Positions 27,165 through 36,508 of a DNA stretch of 64,000 nt are shown here, piece after piece (positions within the stretch are counted from its first letter, which is position 1; each line of letters opens with the position of its first letter). The notes under the pieces were generated by a model. That model did no database searches and was not told the DNA's origin. It worked only from the letters and a program-made list of their open reading frames with translations. Origin of the DNA: Burkholderiales bacterium (GTDB taxonomy: Bacteria; Pseudomonadota; Gammaproteobacteria; Burkholderiales; Burkholderiaceae_C). Made by a program: the position numbers and the translations under genes. The DNA lies in assembly GCA_017307865.1 (NCBI GenBank), contig JAFKGE010000033.1, positions 21,725-85,724 on the forward strand, given 5' to 3'.

Positions 27165-29102
27165 TTACTGGCGTGCGATGCTCAAATCGTCCGCCTTGGG
27201 CATGGGCACCAGGATCTTGGCCTTGTAGCGGGCTTTGAGCAGGTCGTAGTCGCTGCGCACTTCGGCCAGGGTCCACAGCTGGGTGTAGCGGGTGCGGTTT
27301 TGCGCCTTTTGCTCGGCGCTTTGCTCCACCGGCGGCAGCACCTTGTCGATCTGGGCGATGGCGTAGCCCTCGGCGCCCAGGTCGACGCCGACGAAGTGCG
27401 GCAGCTTGGTGGGGTCGGCGCGCAGCACGGCCTCGACCAGCACGGCCGACTGGTCTTGCGGCGCGTCGCGCGAGACGGCGATGGCCGCCGGCAGGCCGGT
27501 GGCGCTGGCCGGCTTGGCCAGCCAGGCCTTGAGCTTGGCCTGGCCGTCCTCGCGCGCCAGCTCGGCGCTGCGCTGGGCGATGAAGGCCTTGCGCACGGCA
27601 TCCTGCACCTCGGCGAAGGGTTTGGCGTGGGCGGCGGTGTGCGCCAGCACGCGGCCGGAGGCGAGCTGGTTGGGGCCCACCTCGACGGCCTCGGTGTTGC
27701 GCTTGTTGCTCAGCGCGTCGGCACCGAACAGGGCGTTCAGGAACTTCGGGCTGGCCAGGGCGCCGGTGGCGTCCTTGGCCGGATTGCGCGTGACGCCGTC
27801 GGCGGTGTGGATGCTCAGCTTGAGCTTGTCGGCCACGGGTTTGAGGCTGTCGGACTGCTCGTACACGCCGTTGGTGAAGCTGTCGGCCATTTCGGTGAAC
27901 TGCCGTTGCGCCTGCTGTGTGCGCAACTGATCTTCCAGCTTGGCGCGCTCCTGCTCGAAAGGCGGCACCTTGGCCGGCTTGATGCCGGTCAGTTCAATGA
28001 TGTGATAGCCGAAGTCGCTTTGCACCAGGTCGCTGATGTCGCCCACCTTGGCCAGCTTGAAGGTGGCCTGCGCGATGGCCGGATCGGTGCCCTTTTGCTG
28101 CTGGAACCAGCCCAGATCGCCGCCGCTGGGCGCGCTGACGTCGTCGCTGGAATTCTTCTTGGCGATCTCGGCAAACTGCTTGGGCGCGGCGCGCACCTCG
28201 GCCAGCAGGGCTTCGGCCTTGGCCTTGGCCTTTTCACGCTCGGCGGCGGGCGCGTCCTTGGGCGCGGCGATCAGGATGTGGCTGGCGCGGCGCTCCTCGG
28301 GCGTGCCCAGGGTGGCGGCGTTTTGTTCGTAGTAGGTGCGCAGGTCCTGCTCGCTGACGTTGACGGCCTTCTTGACGCTGTCCAGGTCGAGCACGATGTA
28401 TTCGATGTTGACCGACTCGGGCACCTGGTATTGCGCCTCGTGCGTCTTGTAGTAGGCCTGCAGCTCGGCTTCGGTCGGGCTCACCCTGGCGGCGAAGTCC
28501 TTGGGCGCCAGGCGCAGCACGCGCACCTCGCGCCGCTCCAGGAAGGCGTTCATGGCGGCGTCGACGTTGGCCTGGCTGACCAGCTCGGAGGTGGCGATGC
28601 CACCCAGCACCTGCTGCATCGACAGGTCGCTGCGCATGCGCGCCTCGAAGCCCTCGGGCGTCAGGCCCTGGGCCGCCAGCAGGCGCTTGTAGCCTTCCAT
28701 GTCCAGCCGGCCGTCGGCGCCGCGCAGGCTGGCGATGGCGGGGTCCTGCTCCAGCGCGGCGGCCAGCGCGGCGTCGCTCACCATCAGGTGCTCGCCCTGG
28801 GCGGCGGCAGCCAGCACGCGGTCGCGCACCAGGCGCTCGAGCGAGGCGTACTTCATCACCGGCGAGTCGAGCAGGTTCAGGTCCAGCGTGGGGTTGGCCG
28901 CGCGCGCGCGATCGACCTCGAGGCGGTGGGCGTTGTCCCACTCGGTCTGCGTGATGGCGTGACCGTCCACCTCGGCCACCTTGTTGGCACCCTCGTTGAA
29001 GCGGCCGTAGCCTTCGATGCCGAAGAAGATGAACGAGGGAAAGACCAGCAGACCCAAGATCCACATGATGATCTTGTTGTGCTTGCGGATGGCGTCGAAC
29101 AT
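27165..29102 (-). CDS. ppiD: Periplasmic folding chaperone/peptidyl-prolyl isomerase PpiD (SurA N-terminal domain)
   Basis: A 645-residue inner-membrane-anchored periplasmic chaperone that meets proteins leaving the Sec translocon. One transmembrane helix at about 12-30 (IIMWILGLLVFPSFIFFGI), a SurA-like N-terminal chaperone region, a parvulin domain at about 265-365 (RASHILIAAPKDAP to GYHIIELTGIKP) and a helical C-terminal part. It follows hup and tRNA-Val on the same strand, as ppiD follows hupB in enterics. Confidence 0.95.
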   Translation of the reverse strand: MFDAIRKHNKIIMWILGLLVFPSFIFFGIEGYGRFNEGANKVAEVDGHAITQTEWDNAHRLEVDRARAANPTLDLNLLDSPVMKYASLERLVRDRVLAAAAQGEHLMVSDAALAAALEQDPAIASLRGADGRLDMEGYKRLLAAQGLTPEGFEARMRSDLSMQQVLGGIATSELVSQANVDAAMNAFLERREVRVLRLAPKDFAARVSPTEAELQAYYKTHEAQYQVPESVNIEYIVLDLDSVKKAVNVSEQDLRTYYEQNAATLGTPEERRASHILIAAPKDAPAAEREKAKAKAEALLAEVRAAPKQFAEIAKKNSSDDVSAPSGGDLGWFQQQKGTDPAIAQATFKLAKVGDISDLVQSDFGYHIIELTGIKPAKVPPFEQERAKLEDQLRTQQAQRQFTEMADSFTNGVYEQSDSLKPVADKLKLSIHTADGVTRNPAKDATGALASPKFLNALFGADALSNKRNTEAVEVGPNQLASGRVLAHTAAHAKPFAEVQDAVRKAFIAQRSAELAREDGQAKLKAWLAKPASATGLPAAIAVSRDAPQDQSAVLVEAVLRADPTKLPHFVGVDLGAEGYAIAQIDKVLPPVEQSAEQKAQNRTRYTQLWTLAEVRSDYDLLKARYKAKILVPMPKADDLSIARQ

Positions 29103-29147
29103 GCGAAAGAGGCTCTGGGTTGCGTGCGGGGCCGCGCGGAGAACAAG

Positions 29148-29173
29148 AAAAAAGGCGAACCGTCGTTCGCCTT
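29148..29173 (-). terminator. Terminator downstream of tRNA-Val
   Basis: On the minus strand GGCGAAC-GACG-GTTCGCC followed by six T residues, ten bases after the tRNA, before ppiD. Confidence 0.75.
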
Positions 29174-29182
29174 CACATCAAT

Positions 29183-29258
29183 TGGTGGGTGCTGACGGGG
29201 TCGAACCGCCGACCTACGCCTTGTAAGGGCGCCGCTCTACCAACTGAGCTAAGCACCC
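29183..29258 (-). tRNA. tRNA-Val (anticodon TAC)
   Basis: 76 bases with encoded CCA. Acceptor GGGTGCT/AGCACCC, D-loop AGCTCAGTTGGTAGAGC, anticodon loop CTTACAA, T-loop GGTTCGACCCC. Lies between hup and ppiD. Confidence 0.97.
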
Positions 29259-29278
29259 CAGCCGAACCGATGCAAATG

Positions 29279-29551
29279 TCAGTTCAGCGCGTCCTTCAGC
29301 GCCTTGCCGGGACGGAACTTGGGTACCTTGGCGGACTTGATTTTAATCGTTGCGCCGGTGCGGGGGTTGCGCCCGGTGCGAGCTGCGCGCTTGCCGACGG
29401 CGAAGGTGCCAAAGCCGACCAGCGAAACCGTGCCGCCCTTGCGCAGCGTGGTCTTGACGGCGCCGATGGTGGCTTCGAGCGCGCGCGTGGCGGCGGCCTT
29501 GGAAATGTCGGCGTTCTTGGCGATGTGTTCGATCAGCTCGGTCTTGTTCAC
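29279..29551 (-). CDS. hupB: HU family DNA-binding protein
   Basis: A 90-residue histone-like protein. It starts [20 protein letters not shown], has [11 protein letters not shown] and the DNA-contacting arm [12 protein letters not shown], and ends in a basic helix: the full HU length. The start codon is GTG (29549-29551) behind AGAGGGA. The order hup, tRNA-Val, ppiD suggests a short transcription unit, but the usual neighbour lon is about 31 kb away. The 280-base upstream region (29552-29832) has a TAGAAT on the minus strand (29733-29738) as a possible -10 and otherwise no gene. Confidence 0.96.
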   Translation of the reverse strand: MNKTELIEHIAKNADISKAAATRALEATIGAVKTTLRKGGTVSLVGFGTFAVGKRAARTGRNPRTGATIKIKSAKVPKFRPGKALKDALN

Positions 29552-29832
29552 GAAAGTGTCCCTCTTTCAGAATGTGTCAGGAATCTGGAAACAGCGATGT
29601 CGGGTTGCTTGCGCCAATCGTGCCGGCCTTCCCCCTCGTTCGCCTGACGTGCGCCCAAGCCACGTCCTCGAACCATGCCCAAGCCTTGTGGCGCAAGGGC
29701 TGGCCCACGAAAGCAGCGTCAGCGAGCGTTGGATTCTAGACCGATTCCGCGGCCTGTCCCTCGCGGTTTTCCCCCGCTGCTGCGATGACGCAACAAGCGT
29801 GCGAAAAGTGGGGTGTTGGCTGACTTTTTTGC

Positions 29833-30756
29833 TCAGGCTTTGCCGCTTGTTGCCGCGCCCGGGCGCACCACCAGCGCCACGCCCAGCGCGGTCAGCGCGA
29901 TGCCGGCCACCGTGACCGGGGTGATCGGCTCGCCGAACAGCAGCCAGGCCATCAGTGCCGTGGCGGGCGGCACCAGGTACATCAGGCTGGCCACCGAGGC
30001 GGCGGCGCCGCGCTGGATCAGCAGGAACAGCAGCGAGCTGCCGCCCAGCGTCAGCCCCAGCACCGACCAGGCCATGGCACCGGCGGACTGCAGGTTCCAG
30101 TGCATGGACTCGGGCTCCAGCCAGGCCAGCGGCGCCGTCACCAGCGCGGCGGCCATCAGCTGCACGGTGTTGGCGCTGCGCACGTCGCAGGGCGCCACCC
30201 AGCGCTTTTGATAAAGCGTGCCGGCGGTGATGCACAGCAGCGCGCCCACCGCCCAGGCCAGGTTGATGGCGTTGACCGTATCGCCCGGGCTGCCCTCGGT
30301 CAGCTTGCGCCACACCACCAGCACCAGACCGGCAAAGCCCAGGCCCAGGCCCAGCCACTGGCGGCCGCTGACGCGGTGCTCGGCGCTGCCGAAGGCCGAC
30401 AGCCAGATGGCGGTGAGCACCGGCTGGATGCCGACGATCAGCGCCGACAGCCCCGAGCCCATGCCGGCCTTGACGGCGGCCCACACCCCGCCCAGGTAGC
30501 CGCCGTGCATCAGCATGCCGGTGACGGCCAGGTGCAGCCATTGCTGGCGCGTTTGCGGCCAGCGCACCTGCGCCAGCGCAATCCAGACGCCGAAGCAGGC
30601 GATGGACAGCCCGTAGCGCAGCAGCAGGAAGGTGAAGGGCGGCGCATGCGGCATGCCGTAGCGCGCCACGATGAAGCCGGTGGCCCAGATGAGCACGAAC
30701 ACCGCCGGCATCCAGCGGATCAGCGCGACGGTGGCGGCGCCGCTCCGCTCGCTCAC
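29833..30756 (-). CDS. EamA/DMT family transporter
   Basis: A 307-residue inner-membrane protein with ten predicted helices in two EamA repeats (about 12-140 and 160-295), including GYLGGVWAAVKAGMGSG and the LVPPATALMAWLLFGEP signature of the second repeat. DMT permeases export amino acids or other metabolites; the substrate cannot be assigned. It lies downstream of pgsA, separated by a family B repeat. Confidence 0.92.
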   Translation of the reverse strand: MSERSGAATVALIRWMPAVFVLIWATGFIVARYGMPHAPPFTFLLLRYGLSIACFGVWIALAQVRWPQTRQQWLHLAVTGMLMHGGYLGGVWAAVKAGMGSGLSALIVGIQPVLTAIWLSAFGSAEHRVSGRQWLGLGLGFAGLVLVVWRKLTEGSPGDTVNAINLAWAVGALLCITAGTLYQKRWVAPCDVRSANTVQLMAAALVTAPLAWLEPESMHWNLQSAGAMAWSVLGLTLGGSSLLFLLIQRGAAASVASLMYLVPPATALMAWLLFGEPITPVTVAGIALTALGVALVVRPGAATSGKA

Positions 30757-30781
30757 ACCGGCGTTCCAGGTTCAGCCGGGC

Positions 30782-30897
30782 GCTTGGACGAAAGGCCGCG
30801 GAGCAGGCCACGCCAGCGACCGCCGTGGCCGGGGTCGCCCCGGCCAAGGGCGGTGTCCCCCTTGGGGGGATGGCGCCGCAGGCGACTCAGGGGGGAT
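30782..30897 (-). repeat. Family B dispersed repeat, copy 3
   Basis: Starts right after the pgsA stop on the minus strand. Its first part differs (CCCCCCTGAGTCGCCTGCGG) but the C6/G5 arm, the GGCCGGGG/CCCCGGCC hairpin and TGGCCTGCTCCGCGGCC are shared with copies 1, 2 and 4. Confidence 0.8.
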
Positions 30898-30898
30898 G

Positions 30899-31462
30899 TC
30901 ATTTCACTCGCGCGCGGATTTCGGGCAGCGCCTTTTGCAGGTAGTAGATCATCGACCACACGGTGAGGATGGCCGCCAGCCAGATCAGCCACTGGCCCCA
31001 CAGGCGCGTGTCCACGTCCAGCACGCGCCCGTCGTACAGCAGGAAGGGGATGGCCACCATCTGCACCGCCGTCTTGAGCTTGCCCAGCATGTGCACGGCC
31101 ACGCTCTTGCTGGCGCCGATCTTGGCCATCCACTCGCGCAGCGCCGAGATGGCGATCTCGCGCCCGATGATGATCAGCGCCACGAACACGTCCACCCGCT
31201 GCAGGTGCACCAGCACCAGCAGGCAGGCGCAGACCAGGAACTTGTCGGCCACCGGGTCCAGAAAGGCGCCGAAGGCCGAGGTCTGGTTGAGCTTGCGCGC
31301 CAGGTAGCCGTCCAGCCAGTCGGTCCAGGCGAACACCACGAACATCACCGTGGCCGCCAGATTGCGCACTTCGGTCGGCAGCGGCAGGTAGAACACGCCG
31401 ACGATGAACGGGATGGCGACGATGCGCGTCCAGGTCAGCAGGGTCGGCAGGGTGAAGAACAT
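30899..31462 (-). CDS. pgsA: CDP-diacylglycerol--glycerol-3-phosphate 3-phosphatidyltransferase
   Basis: A 187-residue inner-membrane enzyme making phosphatidylglycerophosphate, the committed step to phosphatidylglycerol and cardiolipin. The CDP-alcohol phosphotransferase motif is intact: DGYLARKLNQTSAFGAFLD, then PVADK, with the expected D-G-x2-A-R-x8-G-x3-D-x3-D spacing. About five transmembrane helices. ATG 31462 starts MFFTLPTLLTW; ATG 31483 would add seven residues. Confidence 0.95.
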   Translation of the reverse strand: MFFTLPTLLTWTRIVAIPFIVGVFYLPLPTEVRNLAATVMFVVFAWTDWLDGYLARKLNQTSAFGAFLDPVADKFLVCACLLVLVHLQRVDVFVALIIIGREIAISALREWMAKIGASKSVAVHMLGKLKTAVQMVAIPFLLYDGRVLDVDTRLWGQWLIWLAAILTVWSMIYYLQKALPEIRARVK

Positions 31463-31518
31463 GGCGGTGATTGTGGCATGCACCCGCGCCGGCCCGCAGG
31501 CGCCCCGCGGGTCAAACC

Positions 31519-31584
31519 GATACTATCAATTGAATAGCTGATGGCGCTTGATCGACGGGCGCCAGAAGCCGATTCGGCTTGAAG
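31519..31584 (+). repeat. Family A dispersed repeat between uvrC and pgsA
   Basis: ACTATCAATTGAATAGCTGA, GGCGCTTGAT, GGGCGCCAGAAGCCGATT and CGGCTTGAA: a full copy, ending three bases before the uvrC stop codon. Confidence 0.8.
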
Positions 31585-31586
31585 TT

Positions 31587-33557
31587 TCAGTGCAGCGCGC
31601 GGTAGATCTGCTCGGCCAGCGCGCGCGAGATGCCGTCCACCGTCATCAGGTCTTCCACGCTGGCGCCCTCGACCCCGCGCACGCCGCCGAAGCGCTGCAG
31701 CAGGCGCGCGCGCTTCTTGGGCCCCACGCCGGCGATTTCCTCCAGCCGACCGCCGCCCACGCGCACCTTGGCGCGCTGCGCGCGCATGCCGGTGATGGCG
31801 AAGCGGTGCGCCTCGTCGCGGATCTGCGCCACCAGCATCAGCGCCGCCGAGTCGTGGCCCAGGTACACCTTGGGCCGGCCGTCGGCGAACACCAGCTCTT
31901 CCAGCCCGACCTTGCGGCCTTCGCCCTTCTCGACACCGACGATCAGCGACACGTCCAGCGCCAGCTGGGTGAACACCTCGCGCGCCATGCTGACCTGGCC
32001 CTTGCCGCCGTCGACCAGCACCAGGTCGGGCATGCGCACGCTGGCGGCGTTGCCCTGCTCGGCCAGTGCCTCGGCGATCTTGCCGTAGCGCCGCTGCAGC
32101 ACCTGGCGCATGGCGGCGTAGTCGTCGCCGGGCGTGATGCCGTCGATCTTGTAGCGGCGGTATTCGCTGCTGACCATGCGGTGGCCCTGAAACACCACGC
32201 AGCTGGCCTGCGTGGCCTCGCCCGCGGTGTGGCTGATGTCGAAGCACTCGATGCGCAGCTGGTCGAGCTGGTCGGTGGGCAGCTCCAGCGCCTCGGCCAG
32301 CGCGCGCGTGCGCGCCTGCTGCGAGCCTTCCTCGGCCAGCAGCCGCGCCAGCTGCAGGGCGGCGTTCTGCTGCGCCATCTCCAGCCAGATGCGGCGCTGC
32401 CCGCGCGGCGCGTGGGTGGCGGTGATCTGGCGCTCTTCCTTGTCCGACAGCGCCTGCAGCAGCGCGCGCGCCACCGGCTCGCTGGTGATGAGCTGCGCCG
32501 GCGCCGGCACCGCCAGGTAGTGCTGGGCGATGAAGGCGTCCAGCACCTGGGCTTCCACCGTGGTCAGCTCGGCGTCCTCGCGCTCGGCCGCCAGCGCCTG
32601 CGCGTCCTCGATCTGGCTGGGGAAGTGCGCGCGATCACCCAGGTGGCGCCCGCCGCGCACCATGGCCAGGTTGACGCAGGCGCGCCCGCCCTGCACCTTG
32701 ACGGCCAGGATGTCGACGTCGGCCTCCGAGCCGACTTCGACGGCCTGCTGGTGCAGCACGCGCGACAGCGACTGGATCTGGTTGCGGATCAGCGCCGCCT
32801 GCTCGAAGCGCAGGGCGTTGGAGTGCGCCATCATGCGCTGCTCCAGCACCTGCAGCAGCTCCTGCGTCTGCCCGCGCAAAAATTGCTCGGCGTGCGCCAC
32901 ATCCAGGGCGTAGTCCGTGTCGCTGATCAGCCGCACGCAGGGCGCCGTGCAGCGCTTGATCTGATACAGCAGGCAGGGGCGCGTGCGGTGCGCGAACACC
33001 GTGTCCTCGCAGGTGCGCAGGCGAAACACTTTTTGCAAGAGTTCGATGGTCTCCTTCACCGCCCAGGCGTTGGGGTAGGGGCCGAAGTAGCGGTGGCGCT
33101 TGTCGGTGGCGCCGCGGTAGTAGGCCACGCGCGCATAGGCCGCCGGGTCGGGCGCGCCGGGGCCGGGGTCGGGGTGCGGCGCGCCGCTGCCGGTGAGCTT
33201 GAGGTAGGGGTAGCTCTTGTCGTCGCGAAACAGGATGTTGTACTTGGGCGCCAGCTGCTTGATCAGGTTGTTTTCCAGGATCAGCGCCTCGGCCTCGGAG
33301 CGCACCACCGTGGTTTCCAGCCGCGCGATCTTGCTCACCATGTGGCCGATGCGAGTGCCGCCGTGGTTCTTGCTGAAGTAGCTGGACACGCGCTTCTTCA
33401 GGTTGCGCGCCTTGCCCACGTACAGCACCGTGCCGGCGGCGTCGAAGTAGCGGTACACGCCCGGCAGGCCGGGCAGGGCGGCCACTTGCGCCAGCAGCTC
33501 GGGCGGGTGCGAACGGGTGGGTTCGGGGGAAGCTTCGGGCGCCGTGGGCTCGCTCAT
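31587..33557 (-). CDS. uvrC: Excinuclease ABC subunit C
   Basis: A 656-residue UvrC, making both incisions in nucleotide excision repair. GIY-YIG nuclease domain at about 28-110 ([20 protein letters not shown]), cysteine-containing segment TCEDTVF/RCTAPC, UVR domain at about 218-253, RNase H-like endonuclease domain ([21 protein letters not shown]) and C-terminal helix-hairpin-helix pairs ([18 protein letters not shown]). Start 33557 gives the family N-terminus; the open frame beyond it is antisense to earP. Confidence 0.97.
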   Translation of the reverse strand: MSEPTAPEASPEPTRSHPPELLAQVAALPGLPGVYRYFDAAGTVLYVGKARNLKKRVSSYFSKNHGGTRIGHMVSKIARLETTVVRSEAEALILENNLIKQLAPKYNILFRDDKSYPYLKLTGSGAPHPDPGPGAPDPAAYARVAYYRGATDKRHRYFGPYPNAWAVKETIELLQKVFRLRTCEDTVFAHRTRPCLLYQIKRCTAPCVRLISDTDYALDVAHAEQFLRGQTQELLQVLEQRMMAHSNALRFEQAALIRNQIQSLSRVLHQQAVEVGSEADVDILAVKVQGGRACVNLAMVRGGRHLGDRAHFPSQIEDAQALAAEREDAELTTVEAQVLDAFIAQHYLAVPAPAQLITSEPVARALLQALSDKEERQITATHAPRGQRRIWLEMAQQNAALQLARLLAEEGSQQARTRALAEALELPTDQLDQLRIECFDISHTAGEATQASCVVFQGHRMVSSEYRRYKIDGITPGDDYAAMRQVLQRRYGKIAEALAEQGNAASVRMPDLVLVDGGKGQVSMAREVFTQLALDVSLIVGVEKGEGRKVGLEELVFADGRPKVYLGHDSAALMLVAQIRDEAHRFAITGMRAQRAKVRVGGGRLEEIAGVGPKKRARLLQRFGGVRGVEGASVEDLMTVDGISRALAEQIYRALH

Positions 33558-33614
33558 GTCGGGCAGTTTACGGGGCCGGAAAAGGGGTGGCGCGCCGTGG
33601 GCACAATCTCCTCC

Positions 33615-34736
33615 ATGCCTGCCGCGCCGCCCCTGTGGGACCTGTTTTGCCGCGTGATCGACAACCACGGCGACTTGGGCGTGTGCTGGCGCCTGGCGCG
33701 CGAGCTGGCGGCGCGCAGCCAGCGGGTGCGCCTGTGGGTGGACGACGCCAGCGCCCTGGCCTGGATGGCGCCCGACGGCTTGTGCGGTGACGTGCCTGGG
33801 GTGCAGGTGCGGCCGTGGCGCGAGCCCTTCGATGCCGCCGAACTGGCCGAATCGCCGGTGGCCGACGTGTGGATCGAGGCCTTCGGCTGCGAGCTGCCGA
33901 AGGCCTTCATCGCCCACGGCGTGCAAAACAGCGCGGCACGGGGTGGCGCCGCGCCGGTGTGGGTCAACCTGGAATACCTCAGCGCCGAGCCGTACGTCGA
34001 GCGCATGCACGGCCTGCCGTCGCCCGTGCTGCAGGGCCCGGCGGCGGGCCGGACCAAGTGGTTTTATTACCCCGGCTTCACGCCGCGCACCGGCGGGCTG
34101 CTGCGCGAGGCCGAGCTGCCCGCGCGCCAGGCCGCCTTCGATCGCGCGGCCTGGCTGGCCGCGCAGGGCGTGCCCTGGCAGGGCGAGCGGCTGCTGTCGC
34201 TGTTTTGCTACGAGCCGCCGGCGCTGGCGGCGCTGCTGGCGCAGCTGCAGCAGGGGCCACGGCCCACGCGCCTGCTGGTGACGGCGGGCCGCGCCGCGCA
34301 GGCCGTGCGTGCCTCTTTTGAGCATCAAATTGGGCTGCATCCGGCACGGGACAAGCGCGAACAGCTATCGATTTCATACTTGCCGTACCTGGACCAACGC
34401 GGCTACGACGAGTTGCTGTGGGCCTGCGACGCCAACTTCGTGCGCGGCGAGGACTCGCTGGTGCGCGCCCTGTGGGCCGGCCGGCCGCTGGTGTGGCAGC
34501 CCTATCCGCAGCACGACGACGCGCACCACGCCAAGCTGGCGGCCTGGCTGGACTGGCTGCAGGCGCCGCCGGGGCTGCGCGCCTTTCACCGCGCCTGGTC
34601 GGGCATCGGCGCCGAGCCGCTGCCGCCGCTGGACGAGCGCGCCTGGATCGCCTGCGCATCGGCCGCCCGCGCGCGGCTGATGCGGCAGCGCGACCTGGCC
34701 AGCCAGCTCATCGGCTTCGTGGCCGAAAAACGCTAG
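33615..34736 (+). CDS. earP: EF-P arginine rhamnosyltransferase EarP
   Basis: A 373-residue GT-B glycosyltransferase that transfers rhamnose from dTDP-rhamnose to Arg32 of EF-P. Diagnostic pieces are [20 protein letters not shown] at the N-terminus, [22 protein letters not shown], and the nucleotide-sugar region [19 protein letters not shown]. efp follows 153 bases downstream. Residues about 234-256 (the [19 protein letters not shown] stretch) are encoded by a family A repeat in antisense orientation. Confidence 0.95.
   Translation: MPAAPPLWDLFCRVIDNHGDLGVCWRLARELAARSQRVRLWVDDASALAWMAPDGLCGDVPGVQVRPWREPFDAAELAESPVADVWIEAFGCELPKAFIAHGVQNSAARGGAAPVWVNLEYLSAEPYVERMHGLPSPVLQGPAAGRTKWFYYPGFTPRTGGLLREAELPARQAAFDRAAWLAAQGVPWQGERLLSLFCYEPPALAALLAQLQQGPRPTRLLVTAGRAAQAVRASFEHQIGLHPARDKREQLSISYLPYLDQRGYDELLWACDANFVRGEDSLVRALWAGRPLVWQPYPQHDDAHHAKLAAWLDWLQAPPGLRAFHRAWSGIGAEPLPPLDERAWIACASAARARLMRQRDLASQLIGFVAEKR
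34315..34380 (-). repeat. Family A repeat inside earP (antisense)
   Basis: On the minus strand it reads GATAGCTGTTCGCGCTTG, then CAGCCCAATTTGATG and CTCAAAA: a clear copy, best matched by 46154-46214. Translated in frame on the opposite strand as part of EarP. Confidence 0.82.
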
Positions 34737-34889
34737 AATAGCGGGCTTTGCAAAAACAGCCGGCTCGCCTGGACGAGTGCACGCAAGCCGGCTTGCAGCG
34801 CATGTCGCCCGCGCGCACATATTTCACGGTCCACCCAGGACGTCGTGCACGAGCGGCCCACGCTCACCCCACTCACTGGAATTCGACCC

Positions 34890-35444
34890 ATGAAAATCGC
34901 CCAGGAAATCCGCGCCGGCAACGTTGTCATGCATGGCAAGGACCCCATGATCGTGCTGAAGACCGAATACGCCCGCGGCGGCCGCGGCGCCGCCACCGTG
35001 CGCATGAAGCTCAAGGCCCTGCTCAACAACATGGGCACCGAAGTCGTCTTCAAGGCCGACGACAAGATGGAGCAGGTCATCCTCGACCACAAGGACTGCA
35101 CCTATTCGTATTTCGCCGACCCGATGTACGTCTTCATGGACGGCGAGTACAACCAGTACGAGGTCGAGGCCGAGAACATGGGCGACGCCCTGAACTACCT
35201 CGAAGACGGCATGGCCGTCGAGGTGGTGTTCTACGACGGCAAGGCCATCTCGGTCGAGTTGCCCACCAGCGTCGAGCGCGAGATCACCTGGACCGAGCCG
35301 GCCGTCAAGGGCGACACCTCGGGCAAGGTGCTCAAACCCGCCAAGATCGCCACCGGCTTCGAGGTGCCCGTGCCGCTGTTCGTCAGCCAGGGCGACCGCA
35401 TCGAGATCGACACCCGCACCGGCGAGTACCGCAAGCGCGTGTGA
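34890..35444 (+). CDS. efp: Elongation factor P
   Basis: A 184-residue EF-P, which rescues ribosomes stalled at polyproline. Three beta-barrel domains of usual length. The tip loop has Arg at position 32 ([11 protein letters not shown]), the residue rhamnosylated by EarP, not the lysine used by EpmA; this agrees with the earP gene just upstream. Start ATG 34890. The 153-base leader contains a GCCGGCT/AGCCGGC inverted repeat (34759-34795), and a TAGAAT (34734-34739) overlapping the earP stop codon could be a -10. Confidence 0.97.
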   Translation: MKIAQEIRAGNVVMHGKDPMIVLKTEYARGGRGAATVRMKLKALLNNMGTEVVFKADDKMEQVILDHKDCTYSYFADPMYVFMDGEYNQYEVEAENMGDALNYLEDGMAVEVVFYDGKAISVELPTSVEREITWTEPAVKGDTSGKVLKPAKIATGFEVPVPLFVSQGDRIEIDTRTGEYRKRV

Positions 35445-35466
35445 GCGTCGGCGTGGCCGGAGCGTG

Positions 35467-35491
35467 AAAAGCCGCCTGCGGGCGGTTTTTT
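35467..35491 (+). terminator. Rho-independent terminator of efp
   Basis: AAAAGCCGCC-TGCG-GGCGGTTTTTT, 22 bases after the efp stop. Confidence 0.88.
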
Positions 35492-35522
35492 CATGTGCGC
35501 GCCGGGCCGCTACCATCGCTGC

Positions 35523-36395
35523 ATGGAAACCACCCAAGACCTCAAGGAAGCCTCGCGCGAAGCCGTCGTGGACGCCTGGGCCACGCTGCAGGCGCATGCT
35601 CGCAACGGCGAGCCGCTCAGCCCCGATGCCTATCGCCTGGCCTTTGCCGACCCGGAATTTCTGCTGCGCCCCGAGACGCGCGGCATCCGCTTTCAGCTGG
35701 AGTTGCTCAAGCCCGACCTGGGCCTGGCCGCGGCCGGCGTGCACAACACCGTGGTGGTGTACGGCAGTGCGCGCGTGGTCGACCCGGAGGCGGCCGAGGT
35801 GCAGCTGGCCGCCGCCCGCGCGGCCGGCGACGCGGCGGCCATCGGCAAGGCCGAGCAGGCCGTGCGCGGCGCGCGCTACTACGCGGCGGCGCGCGTGTTC
35901 GCGCGCATCGTGGCCGAACACAGCCTGCGCCAGCAGCCCGCCGACCGCCTGTTCATCTGCACCGGCGGCGGCCCCGGCGTGATGGAGGCGGCCAACCGCG
36001 GCGCGCACGACGTGGGCGTGCCTTCGGTGGGGCTGAACATCGGCCTGCCGCACGAGCAGCACACCAACGCCTACGTCACGCCCTACCTGGCGTTCAAGTT
36101 CCACTACTTCGCGCTGCGCAAGATGCACTTCATGATGCGCGCCAAGGCGCTGGTGTCATTTCCGGGCGGCTTCGGCACGCTGGACGAGCTGTTCGAGGTG
36201 CTGACCCTGGTGCAGACGCGCAAGGTGCGCCGCGTGCCCATCGTGCTGTTCGGCAAGAGCTACTGGAGCCGCCTGCTCAACCTGCAGATGCTGGTGGAGG
36301 AGGGCGCCATCGCGGCCGAAGACCTGCAGTTGTACGACGTGGTCGACGAGCCTGAGGAGGCCTGGGACGTCATCCAGCGCTTCTACGGCATGTAG
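35523..36395 (+). CDS. LOG family protein (TIGR00730-type)
   Basis: A 290-residue Rossmann-fold protein of the LOG (Lonely Guy)/lysine decarboxylase-like family; characterised members cleave nucleoside 5'-monophosphates to release cytokinin-like bases. The signatures are CTGGGPGVMEAANRGAHD and VSFPGGFGTLDELFEVLTL. It is longer than plant-type LOGs, with an extra N-terminal helical part of about 70 residues. Single gene between two terminated units. Confidence 0.9.
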   Translation: METTQDLKEASREAVVDAWATLQAHARNGEPLSPDAYRLAFADPEFLLRPETRGIRFQLELLKPDLGLAAAGVHNTVVVYGSARVVDPEAAEVQLAAARAAGDAAAIGKAEQAVRGARYYAAARVFARIVAEHSLRQQPADRLFICTGGGPGVMEAANRGAHDVGVPSVGLNIGLPHEQHTNAYVTPYLAFKFHYFALRKMHFMMRAKALVSFPGGFGTLDELFEVLTLVQTRKVRRVPIVLFGKSYWSRLLNLQMLVEEGAIAAEDLQLYDVVDEPEEAWDVIQRFYGM

Positions 36396-36443
36396 GGCGC
36401 CGGCGCCGGGCTCCTGCGGCGGGGCGGGCCGTTCGTCGGCGTT

Positions 36444-36461
36444 TTGTCATGGATTTGTCAT
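36444..36461 (+). promoter_or_regulatory. Pho box upstream of ppk1
   Basis: Two TTGTCAT direct repeats at 36444-36450 and 36455-36461 with four bases between: the 11-base repeat spacing of PhoB sites. Confidence 0.75.
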
Positions 36462-36508
36462 ACGGCTGCGGGACACTCCTCGCGTTGCCCGCGCCGTGAC
36501 CTCGCCCC

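Noticed and set aside
31548..33614. Upstream extension of the earP frame across uvrC (total 1062 codons)
   Set aside because: The conserved EarP N-terminus begins at 33615; the extension is an antisense shadow of uvrC.
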